Source: DATDMG01 sp036518955 | Lineage (GTDB): Bacteria > Actinomycetota > Actinomycetes > Actinomycetales > Kineosporiaceae | Direction of reading: 5' to 3' | DNA length: 22,318 bases | NCBI GenBank assembly: GCA_036518955.1 | Contig: DATDMG010000160.1 | Span: 1-22,318, forward strand | Shown here: positions 8,870 through 22,189 of the stretch, one piece after another | Layout of the letters: every line of letters starts with the position of its first letter | Position numbering within the stretch: position 1 is the first letter of the stretch | The notes under the pieces: model-generated | The model's input: only the letters and a program-made list of their open reading frames with translations | What the model was told of the DNA's origin: nothing | Database searches by the model: none | Made by a program: the position numbers and the translations under genes

Positions 8870-9244
8870 TCAGCTCTTCTCCTTCTTCGCACCGTAGCGG
8901 CTGCGCGCCTGCTTACGGTTCTTCACGCCCTGGGTGTCCAGCGAGCCACGGACGATCTTGTAGCGCACGCCCGGCAGGTCCTTCACCCGGCCACCGCGCA
9001 CCAGCACGATGGAGTGCTCCTGGAGGTTGTGCCCGACGCCCGGGATGTACGCGGTGACCTCGATCTGGCTGGTCAACCGAACCCGGGCCACCTTGCGCAA
9101 CGCCGAGTTCGGCTTCTTGGGGGTCGTCGTGTAGACGCGCGTGCACACGCCGCGCCGCTGCGGGCTCCCCTTCAGGGCAGGAGTCTTGGTCTTGCCGACC
9201 TTGTCCTGGCGGCCCTTGCGGACCAGCTGCTGGATCGTGGGCAC
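8870..9244 (-). CDS. rpsL: 30S ribosomal protein S12
   Basis: S12 lies at the decoding centre and controls translational accuracy. The 124-residue product starts at a GTG (MPTIQQLVRKGR). It keeps both loops where streptomycin-resistance changes occur in other bacteria: TPKKPNS with Lys43 and GGRVKDLPG with Lys88, both wild type. Asp89, the residue that RimO methylthiolates in other species, is present. The basic C-terminus ARSRYGAKKEKS is normal. It is the first gene of the str operon, with a 264-base or so leader from the predicted promoter at 9515-9544, and it overlaps nothing upstream. GGAG precedes the GTG at short spacing. Confidence 0.98.
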   Translation of the reverse strand: MPTIQQLVRKGRQDKVGKTKTPALKGSPQRRGVCTRVYTTTPKKPNSALRKVARVRLTSQIEVTAYIPGVGHNLQEHSIVLVRGGRVKDLPGVRYKIVRGSLDTQGVKNRKQARSRYGAKKEKS

Positions 9245-9362
9245 CGGATCTCCGTGTTCGTCGGTCGCGCGGATCTTCGCGCGTTCACTTCCTTGCGTAC
9301 TGCGTCTTCATGGCTGTCTGTGCTGCTGTGCTGCCGCCCCGCCCCGCCCCGAGAGGCTTTCG

Positions 9363-9401
9363 ACCCCCGAGGTCGGGCGTGTCGCCCGCTCCCCACCGCA
9401 C
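9363..9401 (-). promoter_or_regulatory. str-operon leader element, near copy of one upstream of rpsJ
   Basis: Bases 9363-9385 match 4543-4565 over 23 identical positions. The 7-mer GTGCGGT (minus strand, 9395-9401) also recurs at almost the same spacing. The core ACACGCCCGACCTCGGGG can form a short CCCG/CGGG stem with a 4-base loop. It lies about 120-157 bases before the rpsL start and downstream of the predicted promoter, hence inside the transcribed leader if that promoter is right. This favours an RNA-level or early-elongation role, though a DNA operator is not excluded. Confidence 0.7.
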
Positions 9402-9514
9402 TGACCCGAGTCCGAAGGTGGGAGGGCCCCGCTGGGGACCAGGTACCACCCGGAGGAGGCACCGACGACCCGAGGCGCGGGACGCGCCCGGAGGCTACCC
9501 AGGCGCAGGCGTCG

Positions 9515-9544
9515 AGACTACCCGCCGCGCACAGGGAGCGTCAA
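9515..9544 (-). promoter_or_regulatory. Predicted str-operon promoter
   Basis: On the minus strand TTGACG (9544-9539) is followed after 18 bases by TAGTCT (9520-9515). This is a close fit to the actinobacterial principal sigma consensus. The bases before the -10, GGCGGGTAG, recur in the downstream rpoB promoter candidate. A start near 9508 would give an rpsL leader of about 264 bases. Confidence 0.65.
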
Positions 9545-9645
9545 AACGGATGCGCGTAGGTCGCCACCTGCATGAACGACGCTCGACCTCGAGTTGTTCC
9601 ACGGGTGCCCCGGCTTGCGTCAGGCACGTAGCGTCATGCGCGAAA

Positions 9646-9704
9646 GCCGTGATCACGCGACTCCGGCGCGGCCACCGGGCCACCCGGAATCTTATGATCA
9701 CGGC
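9646..9704 (-). terminator. Nested hairpin after rpoC, probable terminator or processing site
   Basis: The outer arms GCCGTGATCA and TGATCACGGC (9695-9704 and 9646-9655) are perfect 10-base inverted repeats. Nested inside are GATTCCGG/CCGGAGTC (8 pairs, one G-T) and GGCC/GGCC around a CGGT loop, separated by small internal loops. The structure begins about 30 bases after the rpoC stop and is followed only by TTTCGCGC, so the U-tract is weak. It probably ends or processes the rpoBC transcript. Confidence 0.7.
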
Positions 9705-9733
9705 AATCGCCTGCCGGAACCCGGAGCGCTCGG

Positions 9734-13606
<3,873 letters not shown>

Positions 13607-13718
13607 TTCGTGCTACCTGCTCTCCGTCGGGAGTAGTGGCGCCTTGGGTATGTGGTTCCGGGTTCCAACGTCTGGCGGGCCCTCGGCCCGGCCGTTCTAT
13701 CTGCCGGGGGCTGGTGGT

Positions 13719-17213
<3,495 letters not shown>

Positions 17214-17248
17214 GAGGGGTCCTTCCACGGGCCTGGCGGGCGTAACGG

Positions 17249-17283
17249 GCGCACGCTGCGCACCCCGCGGTCAAATCCGCGGG
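17249..17283 (-). promoter_or_regulatory. Paired hairpins in the rpoB leader
   Basis: CCCGCGG and CCGCGGG (17264-17270 and 17277-17283) form a perfect 7-base stem with a 6-base loop. GCGCA/TGCGC (17249-17253 and 17257-17261) forms a second stem with a 3-base loop. Both lie within the predicted rpoB leader, roughly 36-70 bases before the TTG start. They could affect translation or early termination. No function is shown by sequence alone. Confidence 0.45.
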
Positions 17284-17310
17284 CGAGAGCACAGGCAGGC
17301 GCAAAGCGCA

Positions 17311-17340
17311 AGGCTACCCGCCGAACGCAGATAAGTCCAA
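17311..17340 (-). promoter_or_regulatory. Predicted proximal rpoB promoter
   Basis: On the minus strand TTGGAC (17340-17335) precedes TAGCCT (17316-17311) with an 18-base spacer. The string GGCGGGTAG covering the -10 is identical to that of the predicted rpsL promoter. A start near 17304 would leave a leader of about 90 bases to the TTG codon. Confidence 0.55.
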
Positions 17341-17428
17341 TACAGGCCAGGCCTCGACACTCGGGACCGCCACGCCGCAGTCGCACCGAGCCGTCTGAAT
17401 ACTGTGGAGACCGTGTCTGGACACGACG

Positions 17429-17457
17429 AGAATGACTCGCCGTGAGCCCGCCGTCAA
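17429..17457 (-). promoter_or_regulatory. Predicted distal rpoB promoter
   Basis: On the minus strand TTGACG (17457-17452) is followed after 17 bases by CATTCT (17434-17429). The -35 fits the principal sigma factor well and the -10 less well. A 6-2-6 inverted repeat (17412-17425) lies across the expected start point and could be an operator. Confidence 0.4.
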
Positions 17458-17625
17458 GACTTCGACACGCTCCGAACCCCTGAACGGTACGCAGAGCAGC
17501 GACGACCCGGCAACGTCACCCCACGTCGATGACACACCGCAGTCAGTGTGTGCCCCGCGTCACCTGACGTGATCGCCACCCCCGGGGTCAGGACATCCTG
17601 CCGGGTGATCCTGCCGAATGACGGA

Positions 17626-17698
17626 ACGACGCGGGGGCCGGCCCGCGTCGTCCTGGTCGGGATCCCGGCCAGGGCGAGCGGATCGGCCCCCGCGTCGT
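17626..17698 (-). terminator. Large hairpin after rplL, attenuator or processing site
   Basis: Arms of 15 perfectly complementary bases (17626-17640 and 17684-17698; ACGACGCGGGGGCCG) enclose a second inverted repeat, CCTGG/CCAGG around CGGGATCCCG, with one mismatch. The structure begins about 36 bases after the rplL stop. No U-tract follows. In well-studied bacteria the rplL-rpoB gap holds an attenuator and an RNase III site that set the ribosomal-protein to polymerase ratio. This hairpin is in the same place, so a similar role is inferred. Confidence 0.65.
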
Positions 17699-17733
17699 GC
17701 AGGTGCTGCTGCTGGATCAGCCTGCGGACGGCG

Positions 17734-18126
17734 TCACTTGACGCTGACGGTGGCGCCGGCGCCCTCCAGGGCGGCCTTGGCCTTCTCCGCGGCCTCCTTG
17801 TTGACCTTCTCCAGGACGGGCTTGGGAGCGCCGTCCACCAGATCCTTGGCCTCCTTCAGGCCCAGCGAGGTGAGCGAGCGCACCTCCTTGATGACCTGGA
17901 TCTTCTTGTCGCCGGCGGCCTCGAGGATCACGTCGAACTCGTTCTTCTCCTCCTCCACCGGCGCCTCGGCGGCCGGCCCGCCGGGGGCGGCGGCCAACCC
18001 GGCGACGACCGGAGCAGCCGCGGTGACCTCGAACTTCTCCTCGAACTTCTTGACGAACTCGCTCAGCTCGATGAGCGTCATCTCCGCGAACTGGTCGAGG
18101 AGTTCGTCGGCGGACAGCTTCGCCAT
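17734..18126 (-). CDS. rplL: 50S ribosomal protein L7/L12
   Basis: L7/L12 forms the flexible multi-copy stalk that recruits translational GTPases such as EF-G and EF-Tu. The 130-residue product has the N-terminal dimerisation helices (LLDQFAEMTLIELSEFVKKFEEKF). An Ala/Pro/Gly-rich hinge (~35-56) and the conserved C-terminal domain follow, with EKNEFDVILEAAGDKKIQVIK and LGLKEAKDLVDGAPKPV. The final segment EGAGATVSVK is typical. It starts at an ATG 87 bases after rplJ and is followed by a large hairpin before rpoB. Confidence 0.98.
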   Translation of the reverse strand: MAKLSADELLDQFAEMTLIELSEFVKKFEEKFEVTAAAPVVAGLAAAPGGPAAEAPVEEEKNEFDVILEAAGDKKIQVIKEVRSLTSLGLKEAKDLVDGAPKPVLEKVNKEAAEKAKAALEGAGATVSVK

Positions 18127-18213
18127 GGCGGCGTCTTCCTTCCGTGTCGTTCACGCGGGTCATTCGGGCGGATCGATCGCGATGCCCGACCGCATGGGGA
18201 TGGGCGGGCGGGT

Positions 18214-18792
18214 TCAGCCCTCGGCCGGAGCCTGTTCGGCAGGAGTCTCGTCGACGGGGGCGGCGGAGCCGCCCTGCTCGTCAGCGATCTTCTGCCGGAG
18301 GGCGTCGATCGTGCGCGCCGCCTGGGACAGCGGAGCGACGAACAGGTAAGCGGCCTTGTTGAGATTGGCCTTCATCGCGCCGGCCAGCTTGGCCAGCAGG
18401 ACCTCGCGCGACTCGAGGTCGGCGAGCTTGCGCACGTCGTCGGCGGACAGCGCCTTGCCGTCCAGGATGCCGCCCTTGATGACCAGGGCGGGATTCAGCC
18501 TGGCGAAGTCGCGCAGCCCCTTGGCGGCCTCCACCGGGTCCCCGGTGACGAACGCGATCGCAGTGGGACCGTTGAGGTCCCCGTCGAGGACGGTGATGCC
18601 GGCGTCCTTGGCTGCGATCGAGGTCAGCGTGTTCTTCACCACGGCGTAGGTGGCGTTCGCGGCGAGGCTCTTGCGGAGCGTCGTCAACTGCGCCACGGTG
18701 AGCCCGCGGTACTCGGTCAGCACGGCGGCGTTGGATGCACGGAACCGATCCGCGATCTCGGCAACCGCCGCCTGCTTGTCCGGCCTCGCCAT
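18214..18792 (-). CDS. rplJ: 50S ribosomal protein L10
   Basis: L10 anchors the L7/L12 stalk to 23S rRNA and in many bacteria represses its own operon by binding the leader RNA. The ATG at 18792 has a strong GGAGGAAGGAGG just upstream and gives 192 residues starting MARPDKQAAVAEI. The frame is open farther 5' but that stretch is leader. Family motifs are the N-terminal rRNA-binding domain (TEYRGLTVAQLTTLRKSL, VVKNTL), then GPTAIAF and GGILDGKALSADDV. A long C-terminal helix region binds L12 dimers. The acidic Pro/Ala/Glu tail is common in actinobacteria. An L10-type leader and its own promoter precede the gene. Confidence 0.97.
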   Translation of the reverse strand: MARPDKQAAVAEIADRFRASNAAVLTEYRGLTVAQLTTLRKSLAANATYAVVKNTLTSIAAKDAGITVLDGDLNGPTAIAFVTGDPVEAAKGLRDFARLNPALVIKGGILDGKALSADDVRKLADLESREVLLAKLAGAMKANLNKAAYLFVAPLSQAARTIDALRQKIADEQGGSAAPVDETPAEQAPAEG

Positions 18793-18843
18793 GGCCCTCC
18801 TTCCTCCGGTGGTGCCGGCTCGTCGCAGGGCCCGCAGACGAGG

Positions 18844-18872
18844 GACGCCCCGGCGCAAGGGCACGGGGCGTC
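18844..18872 (-). terminator. Hairpin in the rplJ leader, possible attenuator
   Basis: GACGCCCCG and CGGGGCGTC (18844-18852 and 18864-18872) are perfect 9-base inverted repeats with an 11-base loop. They lie 52-80 bases before the rplJ ATG and downstream of the L10-like leader. No U-run follows, so it is better viewed as a candidate attenuator or structural element than a clear terminator. Confidence 0.5.
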
Positions 18873-18914
18873 GAGGGCACGCGGAGGCGGCCGACCACAC
18901 ACAGGAAGCCAAGG

Positions 18915-19003
18915 CGACCTGCTCCGTTCTCACCCTGCGCGGGCCGCCCGTGCTACGGGACCTTCGCCCGCTCAACGAGCGGGGACCGGCGGTCTTAGGC
19001 AGC
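18915..19003 (-). ncRNA. L10-type ribosomal protein leader (approximate ends)
   Basis: The transcribed leader has a CTGCCTAAGACCGCCGG-type 5' segment. Two perfect stems follow: CCCGCTC-GTT-GAGCGGG at 18967-18983 and CCCGT-AGC-ACGGG at 18947-18959. A closing CCCGCGCAGGG segment completes it. This arrangement, placed directly before rplJ, resembles the autoregulatory RNA bound by the L10-L12 complex. The assignment rests on pattern and position, and a covariance-model search was not possible. Confidence 0.55.
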
Positions 19004-19007
19004 TTTC

Positions 19008-19037
19008 AGGGTACGCGGCACGCCGTCCTGGCTCCAA
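19008..19037 (-). promoter_or_regulatory. Predicted rplJL promoter
   Basis: On the minus strand TTGGAG (19037-19032) is followed after 18 bases by TACCCT (19013-19008). A start near 19001 would place the L10-like leader at the very 5' end of the transcript, as expected for that RNA family. Confidence 0.5.
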
Positions 19038-19115
19038 ATCGCGTCGGCGAGGGCGACCACCGGACGGCCCGGCACCTGGACGGACGGCGGACGCCGCGGT
19101 GCCGGCGGAGCGTGG

Positions 19116-20105
19116 TCAACGGTCGCCGTCGGGCCTGCGGACGTCGTCCGGAGCCGGCGGCGACACCGTGACCTGGCCCCAGCGGGTGAACTGCTGGACG
19201 GTCGTCAGCCCGCTCTCCGGGGCGGTCTGGGTAATGGTCCGCGGGAGGTCGTCCGGGCCGACCGTGACGATGAGGTCGTACGTCAGCCGGGAGAGCCGTT
19301 CCCGGACCCCCTGCTGGGATGCCTCCGGGACGCGGTCCAGCTTCAGTTGCGCCGCGGACACGTCCGGCCCGAGCGTGAGCACGTAGCCGCGCACACTCTC
19401 ACCGGCCACGGTCGCGACGTCCCCACCCTGCAGAGTACGTGCCATCCGCCACGCCCCGAAGGTGGTCGGGAGATCCGCGAGATAGATCACGTTGGACCAG
19501 GTGCCCCCCGCCAGATCGTCGAACCGCATCTGCGTCCAGTGCCGGCCGAGGGGGTCGTGATCGACCGGGAGGTAGGGGGTGTCCCCGATGAGCAGCAGGG
19601 ACTCCTCGCTCGCCCCGGGGCCACTCACCTCGTACAGCGCGTTCTGCTGGCCGTCCACGAGGTGCACCCACCGCCGGCTCACCAGCGAGGTTCCCACCGT
19701 GGTGGCGGTGACCAGCACCGATCCCCTGGCCCGGACCGCCGCCACGATCGCCGCGCTGAGGGCGACCGCGGAGGTGTACCGGGCCACCGGGGCGCGCGCC
19801 GCGGCGTCGCCGGTCCGGCGGCCGGCAGGCGGCGGACCGCCGGGCCCTGCTCCGGCGCCCCGGGTGGCGTCAGCTCCCGCCGCCGTGACCACCACCGGAG
19901 TGACCACGGCCGACGCGGACGACGGGACCGCGGACGACGGGACCGCGGACGACGGGACCGCCTGCGATGCCTCGCCGGCCGGCGGGCTCGTCCCGGCCGG
20001 GGGACCCGGGGTGGCAGCACCACAGGCCACGGTGAGCGCTGCGAGGGGGACCAGCCCCAGGCCGACCGCCCGGATCCGGGCCGCGCCGCCGGACACGGTT
20101 CGCAT
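19116..20105 (-). CDS. Secreted lipoprotein, LppX/LprG-like, proximal to rplJ
   Basis: I do not assign a named gene. The ATG at 20105 gives 329 residues, with GAGGGGGG upstream, and trims a non-signal-like extension. The N-terminus is a signal peptide (basic MRTVSGGAARIR, then a hydrophobic run) ending TVAC with Cys28 as the likely lipidated residue. Its lipobox is less ideal than that of its neighbour. A low-complexity Ala/Pro/Ser/Gly linker includes three perfect AVPSS repeats. The rest resembles the beta-sandwich of LppX/LprAFG/LolA-like lipoproteins: GDTPYLPVDHDPLGRHWTQM and a terminal TRWGQVTVSPPAPDDV. These align in position with GDVYYLDVGEKVLGKTWTKI and SKWGGPVTITPPPVGDT in the next gene, so the two are probably paralogs. 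A role in binding or moving lipids at the cell envelope is inferred only. Confidence 0.75.
   Translation of the reverse strand: MRTVSGGAARIRAVGLGLVPLAALTVACGAATPGPPAGTSPPAGEASQAVPSSAVPSSAVPSSASAVVTPVVVTAAGADATRGAGAGPGGPPPAGRRTGDAAARAPVARYTSAVALSAAIVAAVRARGSVLVTATTVGTSLVSRRWVHLVDGQQNALYEVSGPGASEESLLLIGDTPYLPVDHDPLGRHWTQMRFDDLAGGTWSNVIYLADLPTTFGAWRMARTLQGGDVATVAGESVRGYVLTLGPDVSAAQLKLDRVPEASQQGVRERLSRLTYDLIVTVGPDDLPRTITQTAPESGLTTVQQFTRWGQVTVSPPAPDDVRRPDGDR
19915..19959. repeat. Three tandem 15-base repeats in a lipoprotein linker
   Basis: GCGGACGACGGGACC occurs three times without mismatch at 19915, 19930 and 19945. It is in frame and encodes the repeated pentapeptide AVPSS in the linker between the lipidated cysteine and the folded domain. 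Copy number may vary between strains through slippage. Confidence 0.9.
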
Positions 20106-20190
20106 CGGCCCAGGCCCCCCTCGATCGCCCTTCGGGAAGCCTAGACCGTCGGCGCGCCCGCAGGTGCGCACCGTCGCGGGTGGGGTGCGG

Positions 20191-21159
20191 TCAGGCCTGC
20201 CCGGAGGTGGTGTCGCCCACCGGCGGCGGCGTGATCGTGACCGGCCCGCCCCACTTGCTGTAGGTAATGGTCGTCGTGGCCGACTTGCCCTTGGTCGTGG
20301 TCACCACGACCACCTTGCGGGGCAGCCAGTCGTGGCCTACCGAGAACGTGGTCACGGCCGATGTCGCGGCCAGCGCCGACGAGAGTGCGGCTCGCTGCGC
20401 GGCGGGCAGGGCGGCGACGAGCTGTTGGCTGTTCTGCTTGAGGGTGTAGTTCACCGTGCTCACGCCGGCTATGGTCGGGCCCTGGGCCGCGGCGACGGTG
20501 AGCGCCTGGTAGGACGGCGGCACGTACCCGAGGTCGGTCTGCTGGCGCAGGGTCGCGAGCAACGGGCCCATCGTCTTGCTGATCCGGCTGGTGCCCTTCA
20601 GGTCGATCTTGGTCCAGGTCTTGCCCAGGACCTTCTCGCCGACGTCCAGGTAGTAGACGTCCCCCACCAGGATGACCCGGGTCCGCCGCCCCTCCTGGGT
20701 CATGGTCAACGACATCGCCAGGTCATCGGGGCCGTACCGCATCACGCCCTGCGCCACCGCCCCGCCGCCTGTCATCCGGAGTGCGGTGGTCTTCTTCGCG
20801 GCCACGGCCAGCTTGAGCTGGCTGGCGAAGCGGGCGGCACTCATGGTGCCCGCCGGGACCGGCGGACCCGCCTCCTCCGTTCCACGGCTCCCGGACGGCG
20901 ACGTCCCCACGCCACCGGGGCCCGCCGCCGGACCCGAGGATCCCGAGTCGCCGGGGCCCGCCGCCGCGCCCGTCGACCCGGCACCTGTCATCGCCCCGCC
21001 CGCCGACGGCGTCTCGCTCGCCACCGTCGCGGGACCGGCGGCGCTGCACCCGGCGAGCACGCCCACCAGAACGGCGGGCGCGAGGCCCCTGCCCGCGGCC
21101 GACGCGACCGCGCGCAACGGCGGCCACGCATGGGCCCTGACGTTCCTGCGGATGCGCAT
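20191..21159 (-). CDS. Secreted lipoprotein, LppX/LprG-like, distal to rplJ
   Basis: I do not assign a named gene. The ATG at 21159 (GGAG 8 bases upstream) gives 322 residues. The signal peptide has a basic start (MRIRRNVR), a hydrophobic stretch (LAPAVLVGV) and an ideal lipobox LAGC with Cys38. A Gly/Ala/Pro/Ser/Thr-rich linker runs to about residue 100. The folded domain then shows LppX/LprAFG-like features: an early SQLKLAVAAKKTTALRMTGG helix-strand segment and GDVYYLDVGEKVLGKTWTKI. VSTVNYTLK and the terminal TYSKWGGPVTITPPPVGDT follow. In mycobacteria such proteins carry lipids or lipoglycans at the envelope, and that function here is inference. It starts 214 bases after rplA, beyond a strong terminator, and is 85 bases from its paralog, so they are likely a two-gene unit. 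Confidence 0.78.
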   Translation of the reverse strand: MRIRRNVRAHAWPPLRAVASAAGRGLAPAVLVGVLAGCSAAGPATVASETPSAGGAMTGAGSTGAAAGPGDSGSSGPAAGPGGVGTSPSGSRGTEEAGPPVPAGTMSAARFASQLKLAVAAKKTTALRMTGGGAVAQGVMRYGPDDLAMSLTMTQEGRRTRVILVGDVYYLDVGEKVLGKTWTKIDLKGTSRISKTMGPLLATLRQQTDLGYVPPSYQALTVAAAQGPTIAGVSTVNYTLKQNSQQLVAALPAAQRAALSSALAATSAVTTFSVGHDWLPRKVVVVTTTKGKSATTTITYSKWGGPVTITPPPVGDTTSGQA

Positions 21160-21189
21160 CTGCCCGACTCCCACCTGCTCCGGTACCCC

Positions 21190-21208
21190 CGCCCGACGCG
21201 TTCGGGCG
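21190..21208 (-). promoter_or_regulatory. Short hairpin upstream of the lipoprotein pair
   Basis: CGCCCGA and TCGGGCG (21190-21196 and 21202-21208) form a perfect 7-base stem with a 5-base loop, 31-49 bases before the lipoprotein ATG. It could be leader RNA or an operator. I found no convincing promoter hexamers between it and the rplA terminator. Confidence 0.35.
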
Positions 21209-21323
21209 CCGCCAGCACCGTAACGGGCGGGCGGGAGCCGTGGCCCGGAAATGACCTCAACCAGAATTCTGATCACGGACGGTCACCTATGGGAGGACCG
21301 CACGTCGGTGACCGCACACCAGC

Positions 21324-21354
21324 AGGGCCCGCCCCGGCAGGCGGGGCGGGCCCT
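21324..21354 (-). terminator. Terminator after rplA
   Basis: AGGGCCCGCCCC and GGGGCGGGCCCT are perfect 12-base arms (21324-21335 and 21343-21354), with one more G-C pair and a 5-base loop. The hairpin starts 19 bases after the rplA stop. It lacks a U-tract, which is common for GC-rich actinobacterial terminators. It separates rplKA from the lipoprotein genes. Confidence 0.8.
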
Positions 21355-21373
21355 GGACGAGCGGCGAGCGGCG

Positions 21374-22090
21374 TCAGACCTCGACGTCCTCCGCCTCGAC
21401 GTTGCGGGTGACGCTGATGTCGAGCGGGATCCCGGGGCCCATCGACGTCGTGACGGTGCCCTTCTTCAGGTAGCGGCCCTTCGCCGCCGACGGCTTGAGC
21501 CGCAGTACCTCGTCGAGCGCGGCCGCGTAGTTCTGCACCAGGGCGCTGTCGCTGAACGACGTCTTGCCGATGATGAAGTGCAGGTTCGCGTGCTTGTCGA
21601 CACGGAACTCGATCTTACCGCCTTTGATCTCCTCGACGGCCCTGGCGACGTCCATCGTGACGGTGCCGGTCTTCGGGTTCGGCATCAGCCCACGGGGGCC
21701 GAGAATCTTGCCGAGCCGGCCCACCTTGCCCATCAGGTCGGGGGTGGCGACGACGGCGTCGAAGTCGAGCCACCCACCCTGGATCCGCTCGATCAGATCG
21801 TCGGAGCCGACGTGGTCGGCGCCGGCGGCCTCCGCCTGCGCGGCACGCTCACCGGTGGCGAAGACCAGGACCCGGGCGGTCTTGCCGGTGCCGTGCGGCA
21901 GATTGACGGTGCCGCGCACCATCTGGTCCGCCTTGCGGGGGTCGACCCCGAGGCGGAACGCGACCTCGACGGTCGCGTCGTACTTCGTCGTCGACGTCTC
22001 CTTGGCGAGGCGGACGGCGGCCAGCGGCGCGTAGAGGTGGGTGGAGTCCACCTTCTCCGCCGCCGCGCGGTAGGCCTTGCTGCGCTTCAC
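21374..22090 (-). CDS. rplA: 50S ribosomal protein L1
   Basis: L1 forms the mobile stalk at the E site of the 50S subunit and in many bacteria represses the rplKA mRNA. The GTG at 22090 (VKRSKAYRAAAEKVD, with GGAG upstream) is preferred to the farther open frame and gives 238 residues, the usual length. Conserved features are the N-terminal VEVAFRLGVDPRKADQMVRG and the domain II loop GKILGPRGLMPNPKTGTV. GGKIEFRVDKHANLHFIIGK and the C-terminal ISVTRNVEAEDVEV are also present. rplK ends 99 bases upstream and a strong hairpin follows the stop. Confidence 0.98.
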   Translation of the reverse strand: MKRSKAYRAAAEKVDSTHLYAPLAAVRLAKETSTTKYDATVEVAFRLGVDPRKADQMVRGTVNLPHGTGKTARVLVFATGERAAQAEAAGADHVGSDDLIERIQGGWLDFDAVVATPDLMGKVGRLGKILGPRGLMPNPKTGTVTMDVARAVEEIKGGKIEFRVDKHANLHFIIGKTSFSDSALVQNYAAALDEVLRLKPSAAKGRYLKKGTVTTSMGPGIPLDISVTRNVEAEDVEV

Positions 22091-22189
22091 TGTGCTCTCC
22101 CTGAGCGTGCGAAGGTGTGGTCGTCGGGCCGCACCCGGCCCTGCCACGGGGTGGTCCGGCCGCCAGGGACGGCAGGCCGGAAGGGTCGA

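Larger units (their letters stand above)
9245..9733 (-). other. rpoC-rpsL intergenic region, 489 bases
   Basis: This gap carries, in transcription order, a large nested hairpin just after rpoC (9646-9704), a good sigma-70-like promoter (9515-9544), the leader element shared with the S10 operon (9363-9401) and a G-rich stretch of repeated GGGGC (about 9336-9352). It ends with the rpsL ribosome-binding site. I see no protein-coding gene. The layout indicates that rpoBC and the str operon are separate transcription units. Confidence 0.8.
17214..17733 (-). other. rplL-rpoB intergenic region, 520 bases
   Basis: The gap contains a large hairpin after rplL (17626-17698), two promoter candidates (17429-17457 and 17311-17340) and two small leader hairpins just before rpoB (17249-17283). 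Two short inverted repeats also occur: ACACAC/GTGTGT at 17532-17551, and CGTGTC-TG-GACACG at 17412-17425, which overlaps the likely start of the upstream promoter. I see no gene here. rpoBC is therefore likely to have its own promoter in addition to any read-through from rplJL. Confidence 0.75.
18793..19115 (-). other. rplJ upstream region, 323 bases
   Basis: Between the first lipoprotein stop and rplJ lie a promoter candidate (19008-19037), a structured leader resembling the L10 leader (18915-19003) and a perfect 9-base hairpin (18844-18872). The rplJ ribosome-binding site follows. No coding gene is visible. This separates rplJL from the lipoprotein genes upstream as an independently started transcript. 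Confidence 0.75.

Noticed and set aside
8870..9244. Possible resistance alleles in rpsL and rpoB
   Set aside because: S12 Lys43 and Lys88, and the RpoB Asp, His and Ser hot-spots, are all wild type. No resistance is predicted from these residues.
9285..9311. Eight-codon frame MKTQYARK in the rpsL leader
   Set aside because: It could be a leader peptide, but there is no ribosome-binding site before it, no run of regulatory codons and no paired attenuator, so chance is more likely.
9336..9352. G-rich run of repeated GGGGC in the rpsL leader as a possible G-quadruplex
   Set aside because: The runs are short and close together in a very GC-rich genome. The pattern is not distinctive enough to claim without folding data.
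21264..21273. CAGAATTCTG palindrome upstream of the lipoprotein pair
   Set aside because: It is a 10-base palindrome in the spacer between the rplA terminator and the lipoprotein ATG. It is short, has no second copy nearby and no promoter to relate to, so it is not listed as an operator.
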